DNA from: an uncultured SAR116 cluster alpha proteobacterium
GTDB lineage: Bacteria > Pseudomonadota > Alphaproteobacteria > Puniceispirillales > Marisalimonadaceae
Assembly: GCA_902630555.1 (NCBI GenBank)
Contig: CACOVB010000006.1
Location: forward strand, 1 to 42,558
Length of the DNA: 42,558 nt
Direction: 5' to 3'
The translations under genes were made by a program, and so were the position numbers. Each line of letters begins with the position of its first letter. Positions within the stretch are counted from its first letter, which is position 1. This document shows positions 41,621 through 42,558 of this stretch, piece by piece. The notes under the pieces were generated by a model, which had not been told where the DNA came from, ran no database searches, and saw only the letters and a list, made by a program, of their open reading frames with translations.

Positions 41621-42271
41621 ATGTTAAGAAAAGAAAAAGTTAATTTTATTTCGGAAGAACTTAATAAATTATACCCTAAAACGCCTACTCCTCTTACACA
41701 CCAAAATAAGTTTGAATTATTGATAGCAGTTCTATTAAGTGCGCAATGTACTGATGAAAGGGTTAATAAAATCAGTCCACTTTTATTTAAAGTTGCCAAT
41801 AATCCTTTTGAAATGGAAAAAATATCTAAAGAAAAAATCTACAGTATCATTAAACCTTGCGGTTTAGGGCCACAAAAATCAAAAGCTATTTCAGAATTGT
41901 CTAAAATTTTAGTTAAAGAGTTTAATGGTAATATCCCAAGAACTTTTAAAGAATTAGAAAAATTGCCTGGTGTAGGTCATAAGACTGCCAGTGTTGTAAT
42001 GTCTCAAGGATTTGGATTTCCTGCGTTTCCAGTAGACACCCATATTCACAGATTAGCTCAAAGATGGGGTTTAACTAATGGTCGTAGTGTTAATCAAACA
42101 GAAAAAGATTTGAAAAAGTTGTTCCCTAAAGAGAGCTGGAATAAATTACATCTTCAAATTATTTTTTATGGAAGAGAGTATTGTACTGCCAGAGGATGTC
42201 TGGGCGTTAAATGTAATATATGCAGGACATTGTATCCAAAAAGGATTAAACCCATAAAAACAAAGAAATAA
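41621..42271 (+). CDS. nth: Endonuclease III, with atypical Fe-S cysteine spacing
   Basis: A 216-aa base-excision repair glycosylase/AP lyase that removes oxidised pyrimidines. The helix-hairpin-helix LEKLPGVGHKTASVV carries catalytic Lys121, and Asp139 lies in FPVDTHIHR. The C-terminal cysteines are Cys188, 193, 198 and 201 (spacing C-x4-C-x4-C-x2-C), not the usual C-x6-C-x2-C-x5-C of the [4Fe-4S] loop, so the cluster may be absent or differently bound. It starts 14 nt after the methyltransferase stop. Confidence 0.93.
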   Translation: MLRKEKVNFISEELNKLYPKTPTPLTHQNKFELLIAVLLSAQCTDERVNKISPLLFKVANNPFEMEKISKEKIYSIIKPCGLGPQKSKAISELSKILVKEFNGNIPRTFKELEKLPGVGHKTASVVMSQGFGFPAFPVDTHIHRLAQRWGLTNGRSVNQTEKDLKKLFPKESWNKLHLQIIFYGREYCTARGCLGVKCNICRTLYPKRIKPIKTKK

Positions 42272-42275
42272 ATTT

Positions 42276-42558
42276 CTAAAAAGTTAATGCATAGTTTTTG
42301 TAAACTAGACTTATTTCTTTCATAATTTCATCATTTAAATCAACATCCAAACCTTTTATTACAACATCTAATTGTTCATCAGTTGTTGCACCAAATATAA
42401 CAGATCCCATAAATGGTCTTTTTGTACAAAAAGCCAAAGCCAAATGTACTGGGTGAATATTAAATTTTTTTGAAATTTTCATATATTCTTGAACAGCTTT
42501 CATGGCATTTTTATTTACCCTATCACCAATTGTTGACACTCTTGTTATTCTTGAATCA
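42276..42558 (-). CDS. Aldo/keto reductase, C-terminal part
   Basis: The frame stays open to the right edge, so only the last 93 codons are present; the GTG start in the track is internal. The stretch ISKKFNIHPVHLALAFCTKRPFMGSVIFGATTDEQLDVVIKG matches the C-terminal helices of aldo/keto reductases, whose cofactor-contacting G-A-T-T/N-D/E-Q-L motif is present. It ends 4 nt after the nth stop, convergent. The catalytic Tyr/Lys/His/Asp residues lie outside the window. Confidence 0.85.
   Translation of the reverse strand, partial: DSRITRVSTIGDRVNKNAMKAVQEYMKISKKFNIHPVHLALAFCTKRPFMGSVIFGATTDEQLDVVIKGLDVDLNDEIMKEISLVYKNYALTF

Noticed and set aside
1-42558. tRNA, rRNA, CRISPR, IS or prophage
   Set aside because: No cloverleaf with CCA-ready acceptor, spaced repeats, transposase or phage proteins were found by reading; a covariance-model scan was not possible here.

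Overview
The window is AT-rich (about 30% GC by eye), densely packed, rich in TAA stops, and carries TRAP and tripartite tricarboxylate (TTT) transporters, a DmdA-like demethylase, class A flavin hydroxylases and many overlapping or abutting genes. This fits a streamlined marine alphaproteobacterium (SAR11, HIMB59 or AEGEAN-169-like); the exact lineage cannot be fixed from the sequence alone. No rRNA, tRNA, CRISPR array, IS element or phage gene was seen. Both edges cut genes: an enoyl-CoA hydratase on the left and an aldo/keto reductase on the right.

Region 1 (1-6.4 kb): the end of a crotonase, then a CaiB/BaiF CoA-transferase broken by two +1 frameshifts in A6 runs, then on the minus strand a gamma-carbonic-anhydrase-like protein, pobA (4-hydroxybenzoate hydroxylase) and a complete TRAP transporter (dctPQM). 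Region 2 (6.5-15.1 kb): a divergent plus-strand cluster with a two-domain type I extradiol dioxygenase, an MhpA-like hydroxylase, a second VOC/extradiol-like protein, a TauD-type dioxygenase, a full TTT transporter (tctCBA) and an MmgE/PrpD protein. It looks like a coherent uptake and ring-attack module for an unidentified, probably aromatic, compound. Region 3 (15.1-20.2 kb): a YdjM-like membrane protein, a Baeyer-Villiger monooxygenase, and a minus-strand operon of a DUF4149-like membrane protein, pcaH, pcaG, a 56-aa single-span membrane protein missing from the ORF track, and a stand-alone cyclic-nucleotide-binding protein. PobA and PcaHG together give 4-hydroxybenzoate -> protocatechuate -> 3-carboxymuconate; pcaB, pcaC and pcaD are not in the window.

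Region 4 (20.2-32.4 kb): housekeeping and accessory genes: hpt, cutA, a zinc alcohol dehydrogenase, a divergent DapA-superfamily protein, csaA, a bactofilin, a SCO1 protein, a molybdenum-flavoured trio (MOSC protein, small protein, orphan ModA), a GAF-linked class III adenylate cyclase, two PNPOx-like proteins, a VOC protein, pseudoazurin, a UMF1-type MFS carrier and AzlCD. Region 5 (32.4-42.6 kb): SDR, DUF1330, epoxide-hydrolase-like and metallophosphoesterase genes, then a renalase-like flavoprotein, TauE, a Gfo/Idh/MocA oxidoreductase, a DmdA-like demethylase head to head with metF, a SAM methyltransferase and endonuclease III.

The most unusual non-coding signal is a pair of terminator-like hairpins with U tails inside the coding starts of dctQ and tctB. 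Each lies just downstream of a binding-protein gene and each begins at nucleotide 38 of its ORF. They look like built-in attenuators that would let the cell make more binding protein than membrane subunits.
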